Source: Rhodococcus opacus B4 (GTDB taxonomy: Bacteria; Actinomycetota; Actinomycetes; Mycobacteriales; Mycobacteriaceae). From it: DNA of 64,000 bases. Shown piece by piece: positions 1 to 7,062 of the stretch (within the stretch, counting starts at the first letter, position 1; each line of letters starts with the position of its first letter). The translations under genes and the position numbers were made by a program. The stretch covers positions 3,906,001-3,970,000 of the forward strand of contig NC_012522.1 of NCBI RefSeq assembly GCF_000010805.1, read 5' to 3'. The notes beneath the pieces were generated by a model that had not been told where the DNA came from, made no database searches, and saw only the letters and a list, made by a program, of their open reading frames with translations.

Positions 1-280
1 AGCTTCCTACAATGGATCCCCACTCCATGACGGGATGCGCGGTGGTGCCATTGGCGGCTGCCACGTCGGCCCAGCGGATTGGATCGCCGTCAATGGTCGT
101 TGCAGGATGGAAGATTCGGGCGTACGAGGCGAACACAGGAGGCACCAGGGACGCAATGGCGTGTTCGTTGAACCGGTGCACGTGCTTGACGATCCACATC
201 CCGGGCTCGACATCGGCTGCCATCCGTAGGCCGCGCTCTTGCCAGTCCTGATCGTCAGTCGGTTCGTGATCTCGTGCCAT
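1..280 (-). CDS. conserved hypothetical protein, N-terminal part (runs off window start)
   Basis: Reading leftward from an ATG at 280 there is an uninterrupted frame to base 1, with a stop just upstream of the ATG. The product starts MARDHEPTDDQDWQERGLRM and continues with a composition typical of a soluble protein, including the stretches VKHVHRFNEHAIAS, YARIFHP and WADVAAANG. I believe similar proteins occur as unclassified conserved hypotheticals in nocardioform actinomycetes, but I cannot name a family. No clear Shine-Dalgarno sequence is visible. The frame contains no indel, unlike the region to its right, so the gene may be intact outside the window. Its function is unknown. Confidence 0.6.
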   Translation of the reverse strand, partial: MARDHEPTDDQDWQERGLRMAADVEPGMWIVKHVHRFNEHAIASLVPPVFASYARIFHPATTIDGDPIRWADVAAANGTTAHPVMEWGSIVGS

Positions 281-350
281 GGGTCCATGGCATCACAGGC
301 GTCAGGGCGCTGTACTGCCATTGATCGGACACAGATGCTGACTGAAAGGG

Positions 351-372
351 GATCGCTGACCGGTCACCGATC
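351..372 (+). repeat. 22-bp direct repeat, copy 1
   Basis: The string gatcgctgaccggtcaccga plus tc is repeated exactly at 1114-1135, so the two copies flank the DUF2716 gene. A related 18-bp version with one mismatch lies in reverse orientation at 45389-45406. Exact identity over 22 bases is well beyond chance for this window. Confidence 0.7.
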
Positions 373-526
373 CCGTTCCGGGACGAGCATCGACGGCGGA
401 CGGACATGTGCTCGGCGCCGATCTCGTCTCGCTGGCGGTCGCCATTTGGGATTCCGAAAAGTCGTTCGTCGTGCATGGAACGGTGTGGCATCGTCAGCTC
501 CAGGAGCGAATGGAGGTCCTGCTCAG

Positions 527-1072
527 ATGCGATACACCCGAGACTTCGGCTCTCCCTTGCCTCCGGCGTGGACCGACCTTCCCAACCGTGATCGTTATTG
601 GACTGAATTCGAGGAAAGGTTCAGGTTTCGACCGGGCATGAAACCCGAATCATGGCCGGCGATCGCCGAGCCGACGCCATCAGTGACCTTCGATCTCACC
701 AACACCGCCGGCACCGAGGCTTCCTGGCGGGCGCGGTTCGATGCGGTCAACGCAGAGGCGCTGCGGTGCTTCGTTGCCGAGTTCGTCGACGATCCGAGGT
801 TTGTCGTTCTCGACTGGCAACATCCCGGGTACTGGTTCGACGCCGCGGAGCACTGCGCTGCTGAGGACTCAGAGTGGCGTGTGCCCGTCTATCCGAACGG
901 CGACTACTACATTTTCCTGCGAGAAGACTTCTCGGCCGGCACCTTCGGCCATCCCTGGGAGCCCACGCTGTGCGTGTTTGGTGAACGACTCGTCAACACT
1001 CTTGGTCGCACCTTGGCGACTTGGCTTCCCCGCAAGCGTGTCAATGGCCAGCCGTACGACCGAGACGGATAA
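527..1072 (+). CDS. DUF2716 domain-containing protein
   Basis: This is a 181-residue soluble protein beginning MRYTRDFGSPLPPAW. The frame is open further upstream, but the ATG at 527 is preceded by GGAGG at 513-517 and starts the conserved sequence, so I chose it. Motifs resembling DUF2716 are WTEFEERFRFRPGM near the N terminus, VLDWQHPGYWF in the middle and the C-terminal YPNGDYYIFLREDF, FGHPWEPTLCVFGERL series. DUF2716 proteins are small, uncharacterised and often found in variable or toxin-associated loci. There is no signal peptide or membrane segment. The gene is isolated between copies of a 22-bp repeat, with a perfect 26-bp palindrome just after its stop, so it may have arrived as a separate cassette. 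Family assignment is from memory of motifs. Confidence 0.75.
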   Translation: MRYTRDFGSPLPPAWTDLPNRDRYWTEFEERFRFRPGMKPESWPAIAEPTPSVTFDLTNTAGTEASWRARFDAVNAEALRCFVAEFVDDPRFVVLDWQHPGYWFDAAEHCAAEDSEWRVPVYPNGDYYIFLREDFSAGTFGHPWEPTLCVFGERLVNTLGRTLATWLPRKRVNGQPYDRDG

Positions 1073-1102
1073 CCGGACTGTCCTCGATCGGGTAACTATC
1101 GC

Positions 1103-1128
1103 GACCGGTCAGCGATCGCTGACCGGTC
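1103..1128. repeat. perfect 26-bp palindrome downstream of DUF2716 gene
   Basis: The left half is gaccggtcagcga and the right half is its exact reverse complement, with no loop. It begins 30 bases after the DUF2716 stop and overlaps the second copy of the 22-bp repeat. It could form a cruciform or act as a terminator, but no T-run follows, so a protein- or recombinase-binding site is equally possible. Confidence 0.7.
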
Positions 1129-1135
1129 ACCGATC
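1114..1135 (+). repeat. 22-bp direct repeat, copy 2
   Basis: Exact second copy of the repeat at 351-372, partly overlapping the 26-bp palindrome at 1103-1128. The pair brackets a single gene (DUF2716) in an otherwise decayed region. Confidence 0.7.
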
Positions 1136-1203
1136 GTCTAACGGCCACCGACAGTGGGAGCGGTCCGGCTTTCGGTCCCCCGTAAACATCGCGATCACTG
1201 ATG

Positions 1204-1569
1204 TCATTCAGTCCAGAGACCCGGGTGGGGCAGCTCCCCGAAACGACTGGTTGGCCAGGGAACACGTTCGCCGTGAATCCGGAACTCAATAGTTCGACGC
1301 GGCGGTTCCCTACGCGGGCGGACATCGACGGCCCGGAATGAGTAACCGTCCTGTTGCACCGCCTCCCAGTCGAAGTCGACGGTTTCACCGATCTGGAGGT
1401 TCACGCCTCGTCCACGGACTTGGATCTATTCCCCGCGGGCGAGAGGCGGATGGTTCAGTGTCCAGATATTGCTGAAATGCACCCAGCATCCGGTGGGAGT
1501 GTCCGACGATTCGATGACGCCCCAACCTTCTGCACCGTGCCAGACGGTCACGACGCCCACACTCGTCAT
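1204..1569 (-). pseudogene. cold-shock-domain protein with in-frame amber stop
   Basis: From an ATG at 1569 the frame reads MTSVGVVTVWHGAEGWGVI followed by ESSDTP and CWVHFSNIWTLNHPP. This is an OB-fold cold-shock domain: EGWGVI corresponds to RNP1 and CWVHFSNI to RNP2. After 47 codons a TAG (1426-1428) interrupts the frame. The same frame then continues without shift through NLQIGETVDFDWEAVQQDGY and SFRAVDVRPR to 1204. The conserved sequence on both sides of the TAG means a single nonsense substitution, a readthrough codon or a base error. The family binds single-stranded nucleic acid. Adjacent DNA is also decayed, so I favour a pseudogene. Confidence 0.75.
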
Positions 1570-2129
1570 TCTGGAACTTCAGCGCGTCCGCGACATGCGC
1601 TGTCGAGCTCTACGGATCGGGCACTCGAGCGATCTTGCGATGAAGCCTGCCCGTTGTCCTGCTTGACGATCGTGTACCGGGAAGTTGAGGCCCACCGCGT
1701 ATCGGTCAGTCCGCTCAAGGTAAGTGGAGGGGAGCCAGGTCTTGGCGATCTGTCATCGTTCTGAGATCCGCAGGACGAACCCGCGCCGGGACGTCCCAGC
1801 GGATGCCAGCGGCAGTCCGCCTTCGTTCCGTACGCGGATCGGTCTGTGGCGCAGGGTTCGTCGAATCCGACCGCAAGGTTGCGCTTGGATCTGATGGAGC
1901 GACACGCCGGATCAATGCCAGGAATTCCACCAGAGGACCAGGGGCACCAGCCAGGGGGTCCACACCATCCAGCTGGTTCCCAATCCGTACGGCGGGATCA
2001 AAGCCACCGTCATCACCTCCGGTTAGTAGAAGGGTAGGAAGTTCCATCACGCTAGGAAGTTTGGGGACTGCTGGCCGTAGTACGGGATCCAGAAGTAATC
2101 CACGGCGACCACCAATCACGCGTCGACCA
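1570..2129. other. degenerate intergenic region, no intact gene
   Basis: No convincing coding frame was found on either strand. On the minus strand around 1940-2110 there are short aromatic, membrane-like stretches such as DYFWIPYYGQQSPNFL and ALIPPYGLGTSW, broken by several stops in the same frame. This suggests a former small membrane protein gene. I cannot assign a family to it. Confidence 0.4.
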
Positions 2130-2296
2130 CTACAACATCAGGGCGACCAGCGACAACATGCAGGTTGCGACGTAGAAGGACCACGGTGAGGCGGGGTTGT
2201 CGGTCCGGTTGATCAACCAGGTGGAGATGAGGCGAGCGCTGCCACCGAACACGGCTACCAGGATGTTGTATGCGGTTGCGGTGCCACTCGACCGGA
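2130..2296 (-). pseudogene. C-terminal remnant of an MFS transporter (MHS/ProP-like)
   Basis: The minus strand reads SGTATAYNILVAVFGGSARL then ISTWLINRTDNPASPW and ATCMLSLVALML before a TAG at 2130-2132. This matches the last two membrane helices of metabolite:H+ symporters of the ProP type, where a Y-N-x-x-x-A-x-F-G-G motif is followed by a TWL helix. Everything upstream of the fragment is missing: a DUF3263-like gene ends only about 20 bases away. It is a truncated relic, consistent with deletion at this locus. Confidence 0.6.
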
Positions 2297-2318
2297 GGCG
2301 GGTCGGCGGAGCTGTTAT

Positions 2319-2600
2319 TCACACCGTGCGGTGCGCCTTGGCGGGTGTGAGCTTCCGCTGGCAGAGCTCGACGATGCGTTGCCGGTCCTCCGGATCCAGG
2401 GGCGGGCTGGGCGGAGTCTGCAAGATGGTCAGGACCCGCCGGTAGTAGGTCGTCGGGTCAACTCCGAACTCGGGGAGGATGTACTCGTCACCGCCGTCGA
2501 ACGCGACCCACTGCGCGGCGAAATCCACCATCCGGACCGCATCGGACCAGACCGGGCGCCCGTCGAGCTTCGAGTCGGTCCGGTAACCCGCCGCGGTCAC
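2319..2600 (-). CDS. small DUF3263-like protein coupled to the E2 gene
   Basis: A 93-residue soluble protein. Its central part (MVDFAAQWVAFDGGDEYILP, then FGVDPTTYYRRVLTIL) resembles DUF3263, a short helix-turn-helix-like actinobacterial family with an FxRxWW and TxYYQxLN pattern. The ATG at 2600 overlaps the TGA of the E2 gene in an ATGA arrangement, so translation is probably coupled and the protein made in step with the dehydrogenase subunits. The link between a DUF3263-type protein and 2-oxoacid dehydrogenase genes is not one I know from described systems. The function is unknown; a DNA-binding or regulatory role is inference. Confidence 0.55.
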   Translation of the reverse strand: MTAAGYRTDSKLDGRPVWSDAVRMVDFAAQWVAFDGGDEYILPEFGVDPTTYYRRVLTILQTPPSPPLDPEDRQRIVELCQRKLTPAKAHRTV

Positions 2601-3700
2601 TGCAACTCCGAAGGCGCGAAACCGGCTTCTAGTCGCTGCCGCACCGACGTGAGGTAGCGGGCGGCGTCGGCGCCGTCCACGATGCGGTGGTCGTACGACA
2701 ACGACAGGTACGCCATCGACTTCACTTCGATCCGGAGTTCGCCACTCTCGCCGCGGGTGGGAACGAGACGTTCGACGACGGCCCCGATCCCGAGGATCGC
2801 CGATTGCGGCTGGTTGATGATCGGGGTGTCGAACAGCGCCCCGCGACTGCCGGTGTTGGTGATGGTGAACGTGCCCCCGGACAAATCGTCCGGGCGGATC
2901 GTCCCCGTCCGCACCCGGTCGGCGGAGTCCGCGATCGCCCGGGTGAGGGCGGGAATGCTCATCCCCTCGGCGTCGCGGATCACCGGCACCATCAGACCTT
3001 TGTCGCTGTCGACGGCCATCCCGAGGTGCACCGACCCGTGGTAGGTGACCTCGGTGCAGTCGGCGTCGAGCGAGGAGTTGATCACCGGGTGCTCGGCGAG
3101 GGCTTCGACGGCGGCGGCAACGAAGAACGGCAGGAACGACAGCTTCATCCCTGTCCGCGTGTGGAACGCCTCCTTCTCGCGGCCACGCAGGCGGGCGATC
3201 GCGGTGATATCCACCTCGACGACGGAGGTCAATTGTGCTGAGGTCTGCAGAGATTCGACCATCCTCCGGGCGATGGTCCGGCGGATCCGTGGCAGCTTCT
3301 CCACCCGCTTGCCACCGGCTGCCGGCACAACCGCCGGTGCCGGTGCCGGTGCCGGCGATGGCGTCGGGGCCGGTGCCGGCGATGGCGTCGGGGCGGGTTG
3401 CGGGATGGGGTCCGGTGCAGGGGTCGGCGTGGCCGCGGCGGCGCTTTCGTCGGTACCGAGCACCGCCAGTGCCGCGCCGATCTCGACGACCGCGTCCTCG
3501 GCGGCGAGCACCTCGAGGAGGATGCCGGCGGTCGGGGAAGGGACCTCGGTGTCGACCTTGTCGGTGGCGACCTCGAGGAGGGGTTCGTCGAATTCGACGT
3601 ACTCGCCGGGTGCCTTGAGCCAGCGGGTGATCGTGGCCTCGGTGACGTTTTCACCGAGCGACGGCAGCGCCACCGTGGTGCCACTCTGGGTCGTGGTCAT
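2597..3700 (-). CDS. dihydrolipoamide acyltransferase (E2), no E3-binding domain seen
   Basis: This 367-residue E2 component transfers acyl groups from E1 to CoA in a 2-oxoacid dehydrogenase complex. An N-terminal lipoyl domain (residues about 8-85) carries the lipoyl-lysine K48 in EVATDKVDTEV. A Pro/Ala linker follows, with an 8-residue repeat (TPSPAPAP) encoded by a 24-bp tandem repeat around 3347-3395. The catalytic core runs from about residue 145 (RIRRTIARRMVESLQTSAQL) to the active-site YDHRIVDG. Usual actinobacterial E2s are longer and have a peripheral-subunit-binding domain between linker and core; I see none here. The ATG at 3700 overlaps the E1 stop (ATGA). The substrate is most likely pyruvate, given the AceE-like partner, but a branched-chain or other 2-oxoacid is possible. 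Confidence 0.85.
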   Translation of the reverse strand: MTTTQSGTTVALPSLGENVTEATITRWLKAPGEYVEFDEPLLEVATDKVDTEVPSPTAGILLEVLAAEDAVVEIGAALAVLGTDESAAAATPTPAPDPIPQPAPTPSPAPAPTPSPAPAPAPAVVPAAGGKRVEKLPRIRRTIARRMVESLQTSAQLTSVVEVDITAIARLRGREKEAFHTRTGMKLSFLPFFVAAAVEALAEHPVINSSLDADCTEVTYHGSVHLGMAVDSDKGLMVPVIRDAEGMSIPALTRAIADSADRVRTGTIRPDDLSGGTFTITNTGSRGALFDTPIINQPQSAILGIGAVVERLVPTRGESGELRIEVKSMAYLSLSYDHRIVDGADAARYLTSVRQRLEAGFAPSELQ

Positions 3701-6054
3701 CGTTGTGTCTTTCCCTGGATTGCGGTGAGGTCGAGTGCGGCGCGGACGATGCTGTCGGTGTCGATGCCGTGGTAGCGGTAGACGTCGTCGAGGGACCCGA
3801 CCTGCCCGAACTTGCTGACGCCGAGCGCGGCGCCGGGGACGTGGTTGATGCCGGTGAGGAACGCCAGGGTGTGTGGGTGCCCGTCGAGGACGGTGACCAT
3901 CGGCGCCGCCCGGTCGGCGGGGAACACCTGATCGAGAATCCAGGACGGGCCGTCGGTCAGGCCGCGGCGGGCCTGGGCCGCCTCGAACAAGAGTCCGGGG
4001 CTGGTCACGCACACGACGTCCGCGGTGATGCCCTGCTCGGCCAACCGCTCGGCGGCGGTGAGGGTTTCCGGGATCATCGCGCCCATCCCCACCAACGTGA
4101 CCGCGGGCTGCTCCGTGTGCCTCAGGATGTACCCGCCGGCGACCACCTGCCGGCGGCGACGCTCCCGCGCCGCCGGATCCGACGGCACCGCGGCCAAAGT
4201 TTGGTCGACCGGGCGGGTCGAGAGCCGCAGATACGACGACGACCCGTCCGGCCGACCCAACCGGGAGATGCTGTCGAGCAGCGTCCACTCGGTGTCGATC
4301 GCGAACGCCGGCTCGAAGCTCACACACCCGGGTTGTTCGAGGCCGATCGACGGGGTCTTGATCGACTGATGCGCCCCACCCTCCGCGGCCAGCGTCACCC
4401 CGGAGGGGGTGCCCACCAGGATCGACTGCCCGCCGGCATAGATGCCGTACGACCACGGTTCCAGGGCGCGTTCGACGAACGGGTCGTACATCACCCCGAT
4501 CGGGAACAGCGGTTGTCCCCACCGACTCCACGTGGCCCCGAGCTCCCCCATCAACCCGACCAGGTTGGTTTCGGCGATGCCCAGTTCCATGTGCTGCCCG
4601 GTGGGCTTTTCCCGCCAGTGCATGATCGTTTCGGCGTCGTCGTCGAACCAGTTGCGGCGCTCGTTCGGTGACCACACCCCGACCTTGTTCAGCCACCCGG
4701 CCAGGTTCGTCGTCGAGGACACATCCGGGGAGACGGTGACCACCCGTTTGGCGGCGTCGGGGGCCTGGCGGGACAGGTCCAGCAACGCCCGCCCCAGGGC
4801 GGCCTGGGTAGTGGACGTACCGGAGGGGGTGCGGCCGATGTCGGTGGGGACGGCGGGCGGGGTGGCGAGCTCGACCGGGTCCCGGCGGAGCCAGTCGGCG
4901 GAGGCGGCGCAGACCCGGCCCTCGGTACTGTCCGGGGCGAACCGGGCCCACGGGTGCGCCGGGTCCATGCCCAGCTCCCCGGCGAGCTGCTGGTACTGCT
5001 CGACGGTCAGCAGCGAGGAGTGGTTCTGCGGGTGCCCCTGGGTGGGCAGGCCGCGGCCCTTGATGGTGTACGCGATGATCACCGTCGGCCGGGTGTCGTC
5101 GATCTGCCCGTACGCCGCCCGGAGGGCGTCGAGGTCGTGGCCACCGAGGTTGCGGATCGCCCGAAGCAGGGTCTCGTCGTCCAACTCGGCGATCAACGAC
5201 GCGATCGCGGCCGCGTCGGGGCCGTCCCCGGGCAACCGGTCCCGGACCTGCGCGGCGTCGCAGCGCAGCAGCCGCTGGTATTCGGGGTTGGGCATGTCCA
5301 GAATCCGGGTCCGCAGCGCCGGACCGCCCGAACGGGTGAACAGCGACTCGAGCAGCGTCCCGAACTTGACGGTGAGGACCTGCCACCCGGCGGCCGAGAA
5401 CATCGATTCGAGGCGGCCGGCGGCGATGTTCGGCACCACCCGGTCCAGGGACTGCCGGTTCAGGTCGACGATCCACACGATCTCCCCGAGTTCGGACACC
5501 GAGTGGTCGAGGATCGCCTCCCACACCGCGCCCTCGTCCAGCTCGGCGTCGCCGACGAGGGAGTACTGCCGTCCCGTGCCCGCCGAACCGATCTGGGTGT
5601 TCACGTAGCGGCGGGCGATGGCACCCCAGATCGGGGCCGTCGCCCCGATCCCGACGGAGCCGGTCGAGTAGTCCACCGGGTCCGGGTCCTTGATCCGGGA
5701 CGGGTAGGACTGCAGGCCGCCGAACTCGCGCAGCGTGGTCAGGTACTTCTCGTCCAGCTCCCCGAGCAGGTAGTTGATGCCGTGCAGGATCGGGGAGGCG
5801 TGCGGTTTCACCGACACCCGGTCGCCGGGGCGGAGCTGCTCGAACCACAGCGAGGTCATGATGGTCGCGATCGACGCGCACGACGCCTGATGGCCACCGA
5901 CCTTGAGCCCGGTGGGGTTGGGCCGAACCCGGTTGGCGTGGTGGATCATCGACGTCGACAGCCACAACACACGCTTCTCGATCTCGAGGAGCGCCTCGGG
6001 AGTCGGAGTGGGAGCGGTGTAAATGCTGGTGTCGACTGTGGGCGTGCCGTGCAT
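3697..6054 (-). CDS. AceE-like 2-oxoacid (pyruvate) dehydrogenase E1
   Basis: A single-chain, thiamine-diphosphate-dependent E1 of 785 residues that decarboxylates a 2-oxoacid and passes the acyl group to the E2 encoded next. The transketolase-type N domain has KVGGHQASCASIATIM and the ThDP/Mg motif GDAELDEG...DLNRQSLD, which matches the AceE GDGEMDE...NxQxLD pattern. PTQGHPQNHSS and the central and C-terminal transketolase domains follow (SPDVSSTTNLAGW, GIAETNLVGLMGELG). Housekeeping actinobacterial AceE is about 900 residues, so this is a shorter paralogue class. I chose the ATG at 6054 (MHGTPTVDTS), preceded by AAGGA at 8 bases, over an in-frame ATG at 6102 with poor spacing. It is divergent from an Lrp/AsnC gene that may control it. 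Confidence 0.85.
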   Translation of the reverse strand: MHGTPTVDTSIYTAPTPTPEALLEIEKRVLWLSTSMIHHANRVRPNPTGLKVGGHQASCASIATIMTSLWFEQLRPGDRVSVKPHASPILHGINYLLGELDEKYLTTLREFGGLQSYPSRIKDPDPVDYSTGSVGIGATAPIWGAIARRYVNTQIGSAGTGRQYSLVGDAELDEGAVWEAILDHSVSELGEIVWIVDLNRQSLDRVVPNIAAGRLESMFSAAGWQVLTVKFGTLLESLFTRSGGPALRTRILDMPNPEYQRLLRCDAAQVRDRLPGDGPDAAAIASLIAELDDETLLRAIRNLGGHDLDALRAAYGQIDDTRPTVIIAYTIKGRGLPTQGHPQNHSSLLTVEQYQQLAGELGMDPAHPWARFAPDSTEGRVCAASADWLRRDPVELATPPAVPTDIGRTPSGTSTTQAALGRALLDLSRQAPDAAKRVVTVSPDVSSTTNLAGWLNKVGVWSPNERRNWFDDDAETIMHWREKPTGQHMELGIAETNLVGLMGELGATWSRWGQPLFPIGVMYDPFVERALEPWSYGIYAGGQSILVGTPSGVTLAAEGGAHQSIKTPSIGLEQPGCVSFEPAFAIDTEWTLLDSISRLGRPDGSSSYLRLSTRPVDQTLAAVPSDPAARERRRRQVVAGGYILRHTEQPAVTLVGMGAMIPETLTAAERLAEQGITADVVCVTSPGLLFEAAQARRGLTDGPSWILDQVFPADRAAPMVTVLDGHPHTLAFLTGINHVPGAALGVSKFGQVGSLDDVYRYHGIDTDSIVRAALDLTAIQGKTQR

Positions 6055-6266
6055 GAATTGCGTCCTTGCCTCGAGTTCCTGGCACCGATCGACTGCTGCC
6101 ATGCCTCAGGTTGTGAGCGAGTGATCGGTGTTCTCGGCTGGGGCCCCGGTAAGAGCCCGACTGCGCCGGTGGCGGTGAAGCCGCCTGTCAAAGAAGTCCC
6201 GTGTGCAGAACTTGCCATTAGTTGAGCATCGCAATGCAGTCCGAGCAAGACCGACCGCGAATTTTC

Positions 6267-6319
6267 AGCATTCTGCGAACCATCGTGTGTGCGCCGCTGC
6301 TCGGGATTGGCAGAATGCT
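6267..6319. promoter_or_regulatory. 10-bp inverted repeat in the aceE/lrp divergent promoter
   Basis: The sequence agcattctgc at 6267-6276 is exactly inverted as gcagaatgct at 6310-6319. The centres are 43 bp apart, about four helical turns, and the right arm ends just before the regulator's start codon. Paired half-sites on one helix face are typical of Lrp/AsnC octamers. Likely autoregulation and control of the divergent E1-E2 operon; inference from position. Confidence 0.5.
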
Positions 6320-6323
6320 CACC

Positions 6324-6797
6324 ATGACCACCGTCGACTCCCTCGACGCCAGAATCCTCGAGGCACTGAGCGCTGACCCGCGAGCCACCGTGATCGCGCT
6401 GGCCGACAAGACCGGACTGTCCCGTAACACGGTGCAGGCCCGTCTCGGCAAACTCGAGAAGCAGGGCGTGCTGCAGTCCTTCGAACGCCGCATCGACCCG
6501 GCGGCGCTCGGCTACCCGCTGACCGCGTTCATCCTCACCAACGTCACCCAGCAGAAACTGTCGCAGATCGCCGCGGCCCTCGACGGTGTTCCGGAGGTGG
6601 TGGAAGTGCACGGACTCAGCGGCGCCACAGACCTTCTCATCCACGTTGTCGCCCGCGACGCCGACGATCTCTACCGCATCGCCGGCCGCATTCTCGACAT
6701 CGACGGCGTCGAAAAGACCACCACCGGTTTGGTCATGCGTCAGCTGGTCGATTACCGCCTCACCCCGTTGCTCGAACAGCTCACCGATGAGGACTGA
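6324..6797 (+). CDS. Lrp/AsnC family transcriptional regulator
   Basis: A 157-residue regulator. The N-terminal winged helix-turn-helix (LDARILEALSADPRATVIAL then ADKTGLSRNTVQARLGKLEK) is followed by the ligand-binding RAM/AsnC domain (TAFILTNVTQQKLSQIAAAL, VVEVHGLSGATDLLIHVVAR). The frame is open upstream, but similarity begins at MTTVDSLDARIL, so the ATG at 6324 or the nearby ATG at 6315 is the likely start. Family members sense amino acids or related metabolites. It is divergent from the E1/E2 genes and followed by acetolactate synthase, so a pyruvate- or branched-chain-related effector is plausible. A 10-bp inverted repeat lies directly in its promoter. Confidence 0.9.
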   Translation: MTTVDSLDARILEALSADPRATVIALADKTGLSRNTVQARLGKLEKQGVLQSFERRIDPAALGYPLTAFILTNVTQQKLSQIAAALDGVPEVVEVHGLSGATDLLIHVVARDADDLYRIAGRILDIDGVEKTTTGLVMRQLVDYRLTPLLEQLTDED

Positions 6798-6871
6798 CCG
6801 CGGCGATGGTGGGCATTTTGCCCACGGCCGACTCGTTCGGTCGCCACCTCGTGCGCAGTCTGCGTAGCAGC

Positions 6872-6900
6872 ACTGCCGGCGATTGTGGGATGTCGGCAGT
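6872..6900. promoter_or_regulatory. 7-bp inverted repeat upstream of ilvB
   Basis: The arms actgccg (6872-6878) and cggcagt (6894-6900) are perfectly inverted, 15 bases apart, between the AsnC gene and the acetolactate synthase gene. It could be an operator for the synthase, or a hairpin ending the AsnC transcript. No leader peptide rich in Leu, Val or Ile was recognised nearby. Confidence 0.3.
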
Positions 6901-7062
6901 AATGCTTGACTGACAACCCGAGCTCGCCCACCCCCGAGCAATTGTTCGTATCACGCGCACCATCCTCCGATCCCGAGGATGTCCGACAGGTCACGAAGGC
7001 GTCGCATCCGAGTCGTCGTCGTCCGTGTCGATCAGACAACCCGTTTCGATCCGAGGATTCCC

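Noticed and set aside
3340-3400. Short tandem repeats that could suggest a CRISPR or VNTR
   Set aside because: They encode the Pro/Ala linker of the E2 protein (TPSPAPAP units) in frame and have no spacer structure.
2597-6085. A single 1162-codon minus-strand frame that would fuse E2 to upstream sequence
   Set aside because: The part beyond 3700 is an Arg/Pro-rich antiphase reading of the E1 gene. The real E2 start is the ATG at 3700 overlapping the E1 stop.
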